A stretch of DNA of 64,000 nt, from contig NZ_JNXT01000042.1 in NCBI RefSeq assembly GCF_000716675.1, forward strand, positions 1 through 64,000, written 5' to 3'. Shown one piece after another: positions 31,793 through 42,698 of this stretch; within the stretch, counting starts at the first letter, position 1; each line of letters starts with the position of its first letter. The notes beneath the pieces were generated by a model. That model was given only the letters and a program-made list of their open reading frames with translations. It was not told where the DNA came from and ran no database searches. Origin of the DNA: Streptomyces alboflavus. Lineage in GTDB: Bacteria > Actinomycetota > Actinomycetes > Streptomycetales > Streptomycetaceae. A program made the position numbers and the translations under genes.

Positions 31793-34700
31793 TCAAGGAG
31801 CCAAGACATCCAGCAGGACACCTTTGTCTCGGGTGACCATGATTCCGGAGCTTTCGAGACCCCTGATCACACTACCTCGCCCCTGCGGGAGGTAGACGAT
31901 CACGGGGTAGTCAGTCAGGCGCTGTGTAGCCAGGGCTTGTTTCAACGCACCTTTGCCTGACCCGGTTTTCACCTGAACCACCGCGTTCCCAGTCACAATG
32001 TCGAAGTCTGTGAGCACCTTCCCATCCCCTCCGACCAGGTCTATCCCTTGCGCCTTCACGTGACCGGGGTATCGAGCATTGATGTCGTCAACTAGTTCTG
32101 GAACCAGGGGATCGTCCCCCTTACCAACGACATGCTTCGGCTTGGCGAATCCCTTCGGGGCAAGCCGTCCAGCAGGCTTTCCAAGAAATCCTCCGACGCC
32201 AACATCAACAGTGCCAGACCTCATACAGGAGGTCATCCGTTCGGCGCGGCACGGTTCACCCTTCAGTTGGGCCGCAGCTTCCTTCCAGCGACCCTGAAGA
32301 ATATTAGCGAGAGGACCATCTGGAACGAATCTCCGCAGGAAGCCCAACGGGTCACTGGGCCCCTTCTTGGGCAGTGCATAGTTCCTGTCCACTCGCGGCC
32401 CATACCCCGTGACTCCTGTGTTCCCACAGGAATATCCACACTGGTAGTTGTTCCGCGCACTCGTATAGCCCGAGTTGTCTGTGGGTGCGGTGCCCCCACC
32501 CCCGTACCCGGAGCCCATGCTGCCAGGATTCGGGTTTCCCTTGTGGTACTTGCCGTCCCTGTCGACCCGGCCGGACCCCGGACTGCAGTGGTCATCGCCA
32601 CAAAAGTCCAAGCCCGTGGGGTCACTGAAGGTGATAGGGCTGTTGTTGGCGTAGGCGTATCCGTTCAAGGATTGATGCTTTTCCGGTACCAGAAGCGGGT
32701 CGACGGTGATGAATGCTCCGATTAGCGGGTCGTACTCACGTGCACCCACGTGTGTCAGCCCAGTCCCCTTGTCGACCGGCTTGCCCAAGAAGCCCTTGTC
32801 GTCGGGCCAGTTGGAGCTCTTCTCCCCACGCGGCGCCCCGAACGGTGACGTGTACCGCTTCGTCACCGCGTACGTCGTCGCGTCCAGCGCCACGCTCGAC
32901 GTGCCGTGGTGGTCGGCTGCCAAGAAGCTGAGTTCCGATTCAGCTGCGCCTTCGGTGGTCGTGCGCACCGCGATCGTCTGCTCGTTGGCCGTGTAGTAGC
33001 GGGTACCGGAGAGGGTCTTCCTGGTGCCCTTGGCCGTCAGGCGGACTTCCGTGGCGCCGAGGTAGAGGACGGTGTCCCCGTCGCCCTTGGCGCGACGGAT
33101 GAGGAGTTCGCCGTCGGCGTCGTACAGGTAGCCCGTCTCCGAGGTGCCTTCGAGGGTCTTGGCCAGCTTGCCCTCGGGGCTCCAGGTGAGGCTCTGCTGG
33201 GACTTCGGCCCGGGGCGTTTCGTGGTGTTGCCGGTCTTGTCGTACTCGTACGTGGCCGCCCGGGCGCCCGTGGTCTTGGTGAGCGGGTGCGGCTGGCCCT
33301 CGGGGGTGCCGTAGTCGTACGTCGTGGTCTCGTCAGCCGACGCCGTGTGCTGGGTCTCTGTCTTGCGCTGGCCTGCCTCGTTGTACGTGTACGACGTCCA
33401 GTAGGGGGCCGCTCCGTCGATGTTGGACTTCGTGCGTTTCGCGGCGTCGCAGTCCGCGGTCTTCGGGGTCCAGGCCTCGGTCAGGCTGCTGTAGCCGTCG
33501 TAGTCGAAGCACTGGAAGTCGGCCTTCTTCGTGCCGCCCTGCGTCGTCGCGTCGAAGATCGACGTGACGTTGCCCGCGTCGTCGCGCGTGAACTTCAGCT
33601 CCTGCGGCATGTATCCGTGCACGTCATCGGTGACGTAGGAGCGGGTGAGGCGGCGCGTGCCCGCCTCGTAGTCGTAGTTGAGGTAGGCCTTCTTGTCGGT
33701 GGCGCCGCCGCTCATGCCGAGCGCGAGCTGGCGCAGGTCGCCCTGCGGGGAGAACGCGGCGCCCTGGAGATAGCCGGTGGTTCCGCGCAGCTTGAGCTGC
33801 TGGCCGGTGTCGTTGTAGGTGTAGTCGATCGTCTCGGCGTCGAGCCCGGCCACGGCGGGCTGCGAGGACTGGCTGACGCTGCCGTCGAAGCGGTAGCCCG
33901 TACTGAAGGCCAGCTTCTTCGGGACACCCGCCGCCACCAGCGGATCGTCCTCGGGCAGCATGAGCTCACTGCCCCTGACCTCGTAGAGACTCGTGTAGTT
34001 GGTGACCTTCTGCGTGTACGCCTTGCCGGCCAGGCCACCGTCGTACCGCACCGCCGTGTCCTGCTGCCCCTTGGCGAGACCGTCGAAGGTCCAGGCGGCG
34101 AGCTTGTTGGCGTCCGTCTTCTCGGTCTGCCACATCCCGGTCCTGCGGCCGAGGTCGTCGTAGCCGTACAGCAGCTTCCGCTTCTCGACGTCCGTCGTGG
34201 TCAGGGCGCGGTCGAGGCTGTCGTACGAGGTGGTCGTGACGCCCTTGTCCGGGTCGTCGGCGCTCACCTGCCGACCGAACAGGTCGTAGCCATAGGACCA
34301 CTTGGCCTTGTCCGGGCCGGTGATCGTCTCCTGCTGCCCACCGGGTGTGTAGGTGTAGCGGGTGCTCGTGAACTCGGTGCCGGTCGGCTTCGGGCCGCCG
34401 TACTCACGGCGCAGCGTGACCTGGCCACGGGCGTCGGTGACCTCGGCGGTCGCCTGGCCACCCTCGGGCGCGGTCGAGGTCACCGTGTCACCGGTGTACG
34501 CCGTGGTGGTCGACCAGCGCGTCACGCCGAAGTTCTTCGTGACAGCCTTCGTGGGGCGGCCCGCCGCGTCGTAGGTGGTGTCGGTCTGGAGCGGGGCCTG
34601 GCTGCCCTCGGTCTGTGCCGGCTTGCTGTTCGGCGCGGACGTCTCATCCCAGGTGTCGCCCTGCGCGCTGACGGCAAGCCCTCGCGTGTCGTAGAGGGTG

Positions 34701-37700
34701 ATGCCAATCAGGCGGCCGCCGAGGGGGGTCGGGGTCTGGGTCTGACGCGGGCGCAGCAGGGAGTCGTAGAACGCGTACGAGGTGTTGTAGCCGGAGCCGT
34801 CGCCCTTGAGGCTGCCGGTGGACACCCACGACATGTCCTTGCTGGTGACCTTGTAGTCGTAGACGTAGTTGGGGGTCTTGTCGGCCCGGAGGCGGTTGGG
34901 CAGCCACACCTGGGTGGTACGGCCGAGGGCGTCGTACGCCGTCTCCATGACCTTGCCGTTCGGGTCCGTGACCTTCACGGGAGCCCCGGTGCCGAAGTCC
35001 AGCTCCGTGGTGGTCTTGTGCTGCTTGGCATTGGCCACGCTGCTGGACGTCAGCGGACCCGACGCCTTGGGCTCGTAGGTCGTGGTGGCGGTCGCCAGGC
35101 CGTTGGTGTCCTTGACCTCCACGGGACGGCCGAGCCTGTCGTACGTCGTCGTCGCGGTCTTCTGCCAGGCGGGAGCGTTGTCGGTGCTGTACGACTTCGC
35201 GCGGCCGCTCCAGGTGGCCTGGCCCTTGGTCGGCTTCTGGGAGGCCGACCAGGTCGTGGCGGCGGGGTCGTCGTAGACGGTCGCCGTGTCGGACACCACG
35301 TCGCCGGGCTTCTTGGAGTCGGCAGGCAACTCGAGATCCGCGTCCGAGGTCGCACACGGCTTCGCGACCGTGCGGGTGCGCGAGACCAGGGAGTTGAGGC
35401 CCTTGTCGTTGCGGGCGTACCAGGTGCGGGTGCAAGTCTCGTCGCCTGCGACGTCGTCGTCACCCCGGTCCTCGACGGTCTCGGCCATGCCGTAGTCGTC
35501 GTACGTGGTCCTCGTGGAGCGGACCCGGTCACGGGGCTCGGAGCCACTGGTCACGCGGGTGCGCCCATGCGTTGCGCCCGTGCGGACGTAGTACGCCTCG
35601 GTGTCGGCGTACGACTTGTGCTGCGTGGCCGTCCGCTTGGACCAGGGATCGTTGACGGTCGCGGAGACCTCGGTGTCGCCGTCGTACGTGACCGTCTCGC
35701 GGACGAAGCCGGCGTACTGGTCGGAGTCTGTGATCTTGGGGGCCTTGATGCCTGCGGACTCGGCGGTCCTGCGCTTGTCGCGGTCCGGCGTCTCACCGTC
35801 GGAGCCCGCGACGCGGTCGCCGTTCATGCCACGCATGTAGACATTGACCGTCTTCAGGCGATCGGTGCCCTTGTCGCCGGTGTAGTGCGTGACCTTTTCA
35901 TAGCCGCGCCAGACCGACCAGGTGCGCTCCTTAGCGGGCGTCATCGGGTCGTCGTTGTAGTGCCAGGCTCCGCCACCGGAGTACTCGTACGTGTGCTGGA
36001 CGGCTTCCGAGCCGCCGCGCGGGTCGGTCGTGGAGACCGCGTAGACCGGGTACTTCTGGAACCAGTCCAGCTTCGGGATCTTCTCGCCGTTGGGCGACCA
36101 GTAGACGGGGTAACAGCGCCGGGTGTTCTCGTCCGGCTTGGGCATGGTCTGACCGGCGACGCACTCGGCGGGCCGGTACGAGACGATCGTCTGCGCGCCC
36201 GCCTCCGAGGTGACCGTCTTCAGCCGGGGCTTGTCGAGGGAGATGATGTTGTCGCTGGCACCGTCGACCCGGTTGGCGTGGAATTCGTGCGTGAACTTCA
36301 CCGGGTCCAGGGCGATGTCGACGGCACCGCGCTTGCCCGTGTGCTGAAGCTCTTCCAGCCACAGGGCCTGGTCGGTGCTGTCGCCAGTGTCTCCCGGGTC
36401 GAGGTATTCATGCTTGAGCTTCCAGCCGTCGATCACCCAGTAGGCGGGCTCGCGCGCGGATGCGTTCCACGCGTACGTGCTGATGCCGGTCATGCGCTTG
36501 CGGGTGAAGAACGACGGGCCGACGTTTCCCGTGCACTTCTTGTCGTCCTTGCAGACCGCGTCGAACGGCACGTCGGGCCAGTTGTCCCGCTTGTCCTCGG
36601 TCAGCTCGTCACAGCCGGTGCCGGAGGCCAGGCAGCGTTCGGCGTAGGTGAAAGTGACCTTGTGGGAGGCAGCGGGAGTGGCGGAGAACAGCGCGTCGGC
36701 GCGCTGGCCGTAGCGGATCTCCTTGAGGTAACCGCCGCGCGTGTAATCGGTGCCGGTGTTGTCGTCGCCGAGCTTGTCGTAGTTGTTGTGCTCCGCCTCG
36801 TACCAGTACGTCATGGCGTTCTCGCGGGTGTCCTCGACCAGGTCGAGGTTCCAGCGCCACGCCTGCCTCCTGTCCCGGTCCGAGAAGCTGCTGCCGTCCC
36901 CGTAGCCGTGCTCGCCCTCGTCGTCGCCGAAGACCGGCACCGTCCACACCGAATCGGTCCGGTCGTCCGTGCCCGCGCCCTTCAGCTTGTTGAGGCCGAA
37001 GGTGTACGTCGTGCCGTCGCCGGTCGTCACGGTCCAGTACTCGCCGTTGTCGTCACCGTTGGTGGCGCCGGTGTGGTGCTCGACGGTCGAGGCGTCGTCG
37101 TTCTTCAGCCGCCACTTGCCACTCGTGTCGTCCTTGACCAGCTCGGTGGCCTTGCCGTTCAGGACCAGCGACGCGTTGTCGTACTTCCAGCACAGGTCGT
37201 ACTTCTTGTCGTGGCCGTCGTCCTCGCAGGAGCCGTACTTGCGCTCGATGTAGGACGAGGTGAGGTCGAAGCCCTCGCCGATGACCGTGCCCTGGTTGTT
37301 CGTGGACGCCGTGCGGCCGTCCACGCTGCCGGAGTCGTACGAGATCGTCAGGTCCGGCTTCGGGCCCGCCGCGGACGGAGGTGTCCGCAGCGGATAGGAC
37401 CAGGTGAACGAGCCCGAGGAGCCGCCTGCCTCCCAGGTTGATGAGGCCGCGAGCGGGGTGGCCTTGTAGTCGCCGGAGCCCGACTTGGTGCCAGCAGCAA
37501 GGGCCAGGACCATCGTCCGGCCCGCGTCCGCACCGGCCTTGGCGGCAGGGAACGACAGCGCCGCGTCCAGCCGCTCGTCCTTGCGGTCGTTGGTGAACTC
37601 GAGCGGCTCGCGGGTACGGCAGTCGGCCTTGCCGGGAGTGTCGAGGGCGCAGTCCGGCAGGCTCAGGACCTGGAGACGGCCGGCCCAGTCACCGCCGTAC

Positions 37701-38272
37701 GCCGAGGCGAACGCCGAGTAGTCGATGCCCAGGCGTGCCTTACCGCCGTCCTTGGGCCCGGTCGCCGTGAGTACGACGCCCTTGACTCCGAGCCTGCTCG
37801 CGTCCCGCTGGTCCAGGACCTCGACCTTGAGCCGGTCGGCGGTCCGCTGCGGAGCGCCATTCGAGGCTTTCGGCTCCGAGAGTGTGAGCGGCAGAGCTCC
37901 GGGGGTCGCCTTCGCGGCTCCGGACGCGGACACTTTGAGGGTCGCCGTGCCGCCCTTGGGCCAGGTCACGATCCGGCGCTGGTCGCCTCGTGCCCGGGCC
38001 GCCGCCTTCCGGCCCGCGTCGGCGGACTTCCGTACGACAGCGGCGTTCTTGTCGTTCGTCCTTGCGGTGAACGGCGTCACCTTGGCCGAGCGTGGCGCGT
38101 CCAGCTTGGGTCGACCCAGCGGATCGGTGGCCGCGGACGCCGTGTCCGTGAACGCCACCGGCGACAGGAGGCCCGGCAGAAGGGCTAAGCCGGTGACTGC
38201 GGCGACTCGAAGACACCATCGGCGTCTGACGGAACGACTGATTTCGGGCAGCCCGAGGCCGAGCTGTTTCAT
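31793..38272 (-). CDS. RHS-repeat secreted toxin with a PD-(D/E)xK nuclease-like C-terminus
   Basis: A 2159-residue secreted protein. ATG 38272 follows GGAGAC. A basic start and hydrophobic core (LRVAAVTGLALLPGLLSPVAF) form a signal peptide. A large beta-rich region with many RHS/YD repeats follows (YDALGRTTQVWLPN, YDDLGRRTGMW, YDADGELLIRR), then the RHS-associated core LTHVGAREYDPLIGAFITVDP and NGYAYANNSP near residue 1880. The last 120 residues form a separate tip in less GC-rich DNA: DFDIVTGNAVVQVKTG, with Asp2091, Gln2100 and Lys2102 fitting the D...(E/Q)xK pattern of restriction-endonuclease-fold toxins. A shell-encapsulated nuclease toxin is the best reading; Gln instead of Glu is noted. 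Confidence 0.88.
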   Translation of the reverse strand: MKQLGLGLPEISRSVRRRWCLRVAAVTGLALLPGLLSPVAFTDTASAATDPLGRPKLDAPRSAKVTPFTARTNDKNAAVVRKSADAGRKAAARARGDQRRIVTWPKGGTATLKVSASGAAKATPGALPLTLSEPKASNGAPQRTADRLKVEVLDQRDASRLGVKGVVLTATGPKDGGKARLGIDYSAFASAYGGDWAGRLQVLSLPDCALDTPGKADCRTREPLEFTNDRKDERLDAALSFPAAKAGADAGRTMVLALAAGTKSGSGDYKATPLAASSTWEAGGSSGSFTWSYPLRTPPSAAGPKPDLTISYDSGSVDGRTASTNNQGTVIGEGFDLTSSYIERKYGSCEDDGHDKKYDLCWKYDNASLVLNGKATELVKDDTSGKWRLKNDDASTVEHHTGATNGDDNGEYWTVTTGDGTTYTFGLNKLKGAGTDDRTDSVWTVPVFGDDEGEHGYGDGSSFSDRDRRQAWRWNLDLVEDTRENAMTYWYEAEHNNYDKLGDDNTGTDYTRGGYLKEIRYGQRADALFSATPAASHKVTFTYAERCLASGTGCDELTEDKRDNWPDVPFDAVCKDDKKCTGNVGPSFFTRKRMTGISTYAWNASAREPAYWVIDGWKLKHEYLDPGDTGDSTDQALWLEELQHTGKRGAVDIALDPVKFTHEFHANRVDGASDNIISLDKPRLKTVTSEAGAQTIVSYRPAECVAGQTMPKPDENTRRCYPVYWSPNGEKIPKLDWFQKYPVYAVSTTDPRGGSEAVQHTYEYSGGGAWHYNDDPMTPAKERTWSVWRGYEKVTHYTGDKGTDRLKTVNVYMRGMNGDRVAGSDGETPDRDKRRTAESAGIKAPKITDSDQYAGFVRETVTYDGDTEVSATVNDPWSKRTATQHKSYADTEAYYVRTGATHGRTRVTSGSEPRDRVRSTRTTYDDYGMAETVEDRGDDDVAGDETCTRTWYARNDKGLNSLVSRTRTVAKPCATSDADLELPADSKKPGDVVSDTATVYDDPAATTWSASQKPTKGQATWSGRAKSYSTDNAPAWQKTATTTYDRLGRPVEVKDTNGLATATTTYEPKASGPLTSSSVANAKQHKTTTELDFGTGAPVKVTDPNGKVMETAYDALGRTTQVWLPNRLRADKTPNYVYDYKVTSKDMSWVSTGSLKGDGSGYNTSYAFYDSLLRPRQTQTPTPLGGRLIGITLYDTRGLAVSAQGDTWDETSAPNSKPAQTEGSQAPLQTDTTYDAAGRPTKAVTKNFGVTRWSTTTAYTGDTVTSTAPEGGQATAEVTDARGQVTLRREYGGPKPTGTEFTSTRYTYTPGGQQETITGPDKAKWSYGYDLFGRQVSADDPDKGVTTTSYDSLDRALTTTDVEKRKLLYGYDDLGRRTGMWQTEKTDANKLAAWTFDGLAKGQQDTAVRYDGGLAGKAYTQKVTNYTSLYEVRGSELMLPEDDPLVAAGVPKKLAFSTGYRFDGSVSQSSQPAVAGLDAETIDYTYNDTGQQLKLRGTTGYLQGAAFSPQGDLRQLALGMSGGATDKKAYLNYDYEAGTRRLTRSYVTDDVHGYMPQELKFTRDDAGNVTSIFDATTQGGTKKADFQCFDYDGYSSLTEAWTPKTADCDAAKRTKSNIDGAAPYWTSYTYNEAGQRKTETQHTASADETTTYDYGTPEGQPHPLTKTTGARAATYEYDKTGNTTKRPGPKSQQSLTWSPEGKLAKTLEGTSETGYLYDADGELLIRRAKGDGDTVLYLGATEVRLTAKGTRKTLSGTRYYTANEQTIAVRTTTEGAAESELSFLAADHHGTSSVALDATTYAVTKRYTSPFGAPRGEKSSNWPDDKGFLGKPVDKGTGLTHVGAREYDPLIGAFITVDPLLVPEKHQSLNGYAYANNSPITFSDPTGLDFCGDDHCSPGSGRVDRDGKYHKGNPNPGSMGSGYGGGGTAPTDNSGYTSARNNYQCGYSCGNTGVTGYGPRVDRNYALPKKGPSDPLGFLRRFVPDGPLANILQGRWKEAAAQLKGEPCRAERMTSCMRSGTVDVGVGGFLGKPAGRLAPKGFAKPKHVVGKGDDPLVPELVDDINARYPGHVKAQGIDLVGGDGKVLTDFDIVTGNAVVQVKTGSGKGALKQALATQRLTDYPVIVYLPQGRGSVIRGLESSGIMVTRDKGVLLDVLAP

Positions 38273-38372
38273 TGCGTGTCTCCTTGCGTGGGGTCGCTCG
38301 ACGGCGACCCCACGCGGTCGAAAGGCAGAGGAAAGGCTGGGGAAGAGGACCCGAGGTGAAACCGCCGCGCGC

Positions 38373-41300
38373 CTACGTCGAGGGCTCTGCGATCTGGTCG
38401 GTCACCTGCGCCGGGGTCATCGCCCCCGTCCACATGCGCAGCTTCGCGAGATCCCCCGGAAGGTAGTGGCCGGTCTTGCCGTCGGCCGATCCGCGCCCCA
38501 CCGTCAGGGCACCGTCGCCCTGCTGGGGCCGTGCGATTCCGGCGTCGTCCTCGCCCTGCTGGGCGAACTGCCCGACGTAGAGCTTGGCCACGCCGAAGCG
38601 CTGGTCGCCCTCGTCGTCCGTGAAGTCGAGACCCGCATCGAAGACGCCGGTGACGTCGACCCAGGTGTCCCACTCCTCGGGGCCGATCGGCTCCTCCGCC
38701 TCGACGACAGCGCTGGCGGCGACCTTTCCACTGGCGCTGACCGCGGTCCGCCCGAACTTCCACCGATAGATGTCGTCCCCGGTCTTCTCCACCCACAGCG
38801 CCCAGGACGACTCCTTGCCCACCGGCGTGGCCTGCCCGGCCACGAGCCCCCGGTAGCCGACGGACTTCCCCGCCAGCTCGGACTTGGTCAACCGCACTCG
38901 CGCCGACACCGTGAACGACCCGGTCTCGTCGACAACAGGGCCCGCCGCCGAGGCATAACCGCTCTTGCCGTCCAGGACGAGCGCCGTCGCGTCGTCGCCC
39001 GTCAGCCGGGCACCCGAGTCCGACAGGTCCATCGCGCCCCTGCGGTAGGGGAAGGCCGTGCTGGACGAATCGTCCGGATCCTCCGGGCTCTCCGTGACCT
39101 TGCCGGCGGAGGAGATGGTGGCGTCCCAGTGCCCGACGAGTTCGTTGGTGGGTGCGCCCTTGCGTTCGAGGCGGCCCTCCTCGCGGATCTCATCGGGCTC
39201 CAACGGCCGCTGCCAGGTGGCGATCTCGTCGACCCGGCCCAGGAAGTAGTCCCCGTAGCCACCGCCGACCTTGGAGCGCCCGACCATCATGTTCCGGTCG
39301 GCTGTCCACGGCGTGTACGTGGGGGCCTCGTCCGAGAGGACCACTGGTTTCCCCTGCGGGCGCCCGTTGACGTAGAGCTGGATCGTGTCGTTGCTCTTGT
39401 CCGTGTCGCCCTGGGTGTCGAAGACGCCGACGAGATGTGTCCACACCTTCAGCGGGGGATTCTCGGCGTTGGCCAGGGACCGGATGTAGACAGGACCGTT
39501 CTTGTCCCGGTCGGTGCGGTTGAACACCCACTTCTTGGCGGCGGACGAGTAGTAGAGCGTGAAGGCCGAGCCGTGCTCGCCCGGGGCGGACAGGATCGCG
39601 CGGTTGGTGGAGGCGTCGGTCAGATACGCCCACGCGGACACCGTGAAGGAGTCTTGCGTATTGACCGGGACGCCGTCGGTGGAGGCGTAGCCGACCTGCT
39701 TGTCCGGGTCGCTGAGGTTGTCGTTGAGGCGCAGCGAGTAGTCCCCGGCGCCCCGGCGGCCCATCGTCGACCAGCCGGTCCCCGCCTCGTCGCGCAGGAC
39801 GACGTCATGGTGTGCACCGACCTGGCCGGTGTCGTTGGCGGTCAGCTTGCTCGATCCCGGGCCGGCGTCGTCGAACCGCCAGCGACCGGTCGAGCCTTCG
39901 GCCAGGCCGACCTTGAAGTCGAACTCGGCGGGCGGCCCCCAGCGGACCCGGCCTTCCCCGTCCTTCTTCAGGTCACTGGCCTCCACCGAAAGTGTCTGGG
40001 TCCCTGCGAGTCCCGGCCTGACGGCCGCAACGCCGGACCCGTCGGGCCGAGCCTTCACTGTCTGCGTGGCGTCCGCCTCCGAGGTCAACAACCGCCATCG
40101 GTACTGCTGCACATCCTTGTCCGCTCGGTTCGGCTTGAAGATGAAGGCGCCCCGTGCTCCCGGATGTCCGTTCGCCGCGCAGTCGTTGGCCACACACTCC
40201 GTGTACGGCATGTGCGACTCGATCGTCGGTTCCTTCGGCGCCGTCGAGTCGATCCGCAAGTAGCACCACTTCGAGTACGGGGAGAAGAGGTCGCCCTTCT
40301 TGCCGCCGTAGACCCAGTGCGACTGAGTGCGCGCCTTGAAGCGGTAGAGGCCGCCGTCGGCGCGCTTGGTGGTGGTTGTCTCCTCCCTCGTGCCGTCCGG
40401 GGACCAGCCTGAGTCGGGCTCGTAGTCCTTCCACACCTCGGACCACGAACCGGACGTCGTATCCGTGCTGGAGCGCTGCATCACGAACTCGGCCTGCAGC
40501 GAGCCCTCTTCATCGCCCTGGTGCTGCTCGACCTTGGTCTGGACGCTGGCCTGGACCTTCGGAGAGTCCACCGTCACGGTCAGCGGATCCTTCGCGGGTC
40601 GACACTGCGCCTTGTTTCCCGTCCCCGGAATCGCCCCGACCGACGTCGGCACCCCCGGCTTGTGCATGTACCAGACCTTGAGCTCGGCGTTGTTGTCGAA
40701 CCGCTTCCACGCCCGCGGCTCCCCCTCGTCCTTGGCGCGCAGCATCAGCGTGAGCCGGGACATCTTGCCGTTCGCGAGGGCGCGCACCGTCGAGGTGAGG
40801 TTCTCGTCCTTCTCGGCCGGGTTGTCGTTGAACTCGATCCAGGAGTTGGGCTGTTCCGGGCTGCACAGGTTTCCCCGTCCCGCGGAGACGTAACGATCGC
40901 CCATCTGGTTCAGCTGCTTCGGCCCCGGCCACCGCGTGCCCTCGGAGATGTTGTCCGTGCGCTCCAGGTCGACCCAGTGCGGCGAGCAGTTGTACGACCA
41001 GGTCTCGTACGCACGGAAGGTGGCGTCCAGGACGTGCTTGCCCGCCAGCTTCGACGCGCCGAACTCGAAGTACATCCGGTCCGTATAGCCGCCCATGCTG
41101 CAGTAGTAGTCGTCCGCGATGCCGCAGCGGCCCACGCCCTCGGGCTCGCTGAACTTCCAGAACTTGTCGCCGTCCGACGACAGCTTCGTCCACTCGGATC
41201 GGCCGAGGCCCACCGACGGGTCGATGAAGACCGGGTACACGGTCTTCTCGCCACGCAACAGATCGAGGTCGGGGGTCACCGACACCGCGCCGTCCCCAAC

Positions 41301-42202
41301 GGATACGGGGAGGTCAGCGGTCGCGTCACCCGCTCCGGGCAGCGCCGGGTCCTCGGTGGCGCCGTTCCCGGTCGGCCGCTCTCCCGCGGCAGCCGACCGC
41401 AATCCCTTGCGAGGTGCGGGCGCGGCATCGCCGGCCGAGTCCCACATCTGTCCAGAAGGCCCCCGGAAGACGGCGTTCCCGTCGGCGTCCACCGCGCGCA
41501 GCCCACCACCCTCGCCGGGTGTCACGCTCAGGCCTTCGCCGCGGGCGGTGAGCCTGACCTTCTCCAGTTCCGGACTCGCGGCGGCGTCGGCCGTCTTGAC
41601 CACGAGCACTTCGCGGTACCCCTCGGCCGTCGCGGTCAGTTGCAGGTCCACGCCGTTGACGGGCACGTTCGCGTACGTGGCCGTGGCGCCGTCGAGCGAC
41701 GGCTCGGGCAGAGTCGTCGGCCAGCCGAGCTTTAGCCGCTGCTCACCGGCTCCGAGGCTCAGCAGCCCCGCGCCGCCGCCACCGCCCGAGAAGGCTAGAT
41801 CCACCACGGCCGACTTCGGCCCGACGGTGCCGTCGGCACGCTTCTCCAGCGTGACGTCGATGTCCCGCCACGCCCCGCTCTCGTCCCGGGCACGCTGCGG
41901 CTCCGTGGACTGGTCAGCACGAAGCTGCCGTCGGGGTTGGCCGTGGTCGTCGTGTACTCGGTGCGCTCCATGGTGACTTCGACCGGCTCACCGGTCGCCA
42001 CCGCCCGCTCCGACGCCGCCTGCTCCGTCAGCGTGGATGGTGGCGTCGAGGCGTTTACCTCACCTTCGGGAACGGCGAAGGCGACCGCGGGAAGCAACGA
42101 GAGGAGCACGGCCGCCGCCGAGACTCCCCCCCCCGTCACGCGATGTGATCTCTCACGAATTCGGGCATGGCTATGCCCCCACCTCAGCCTCACAGTCCCC
42201 AC
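38373..42202 (-). pseudogene. LamG-domain secreted protein interrupted by a one-base frameshift
   Basis: The 5' part (42202 down to about 41912) encodes a signal peptide (GGVSAAAVLLSLLPAVAFA) and the typical EVTMERTEYTTTTANPDGSFVLT. One base appears to be missing at 41911-41912: the protein then continues in another frame as STEPQRARDESGAWRDIDVTL and runs open to 38373, about 1178 residues. That part holds a domain near DATFRAYETWSYNCSPHWV, an Ig-like middle and two LamG jellyroll domains (QDSFTVSAWAYLTDAS..., TGSFTVSARVRLTKSE...). Restored length is about 1276 residues. It lies 100 bases upstream of the RHS gene; such pairs are common in Streptomyces. Real mutation and sequencing error cannot be told apart here. 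Confidence 0.8.
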
Positions 42203-42698
42203 CCCAGAGTCACAAGAGCTTCACAAGTTTGCAGGCGGAGTGAGTAAACGCGGAGCGAGTTCCCCAAGTCAAGGTGAACAGCGGCACAAAGCTGAGCAAT
42301 GACGAGCCCCTGACGGGCCCCAGAGGAACGGAACTTGAGGCTCCAGCTGAGCCTTTCGACCCAAAGTCGCTACGCGCCGTAGCCATTCATGTGCACCCGC
42401 AACACAATCGCGCCATTCGAGAGAAGCCTGGAGCAGCGACAGCTCGGCGTCCAGGTTTGCCAGAGCGACGCCATCGCTGCGATCGCACGCCGAGTGCGAC
42501 CGAGCAGATGCAGCCACAGGGAAAGTCGCCCGGTCACTCCACGTAGCGCCGCTTGCACCCGACCTGACATGCCATCACCCACCCCCCTCGGCGCCAAAAC
42601 TCTTGACAACCCCATTGGTCTGGACCACCTTGTACGACCAAGCAGCGGTGGCCACCGTTTTCGCACCTCCTCCCCGACTCCCCCCACGGAGGCAGAAG
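42203..42698. other. Intergenic region upstream of the LamG and chitinase genes
   Basis: A 496-base divergent gap. The right end carries the chitinase control region (-35-like TTGACA at 42603-42608 and the DasR-type operator). From 42203 to 42590 no protein-like frame was accepted. A 16-base stretch at 42534-42549 resembles part of the Esx upstream block (15409-15424) but the match does not extend. Confidence 0.4.
42614..42629 (+). promoter_or_regulatory. DasR-type operator (dre) in the chitinase promoter
   Basis: ATTGGTCTGGACCACC fits the known DasR consensus ACTGGTCTAGACCACT closely; the core TGGTCTGGACCA is a near-palindrome. It lies six bases after TTGACA and 70 bases before the chitinase start. 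DasR, the GlcNAc-responsive GntR-type repressor, controls chitinase genes through such sites, so repression relieved by amino sugars is expected. Confidence 0.82.

Noticed and set aside
32906-37441. 1511-residue plus-strand frame opposite the RHS gene
   Set aside because: Repetitive Val/Arg/Gly composition mirrors the RHS repeats; no ribosome site or recognisable domain.
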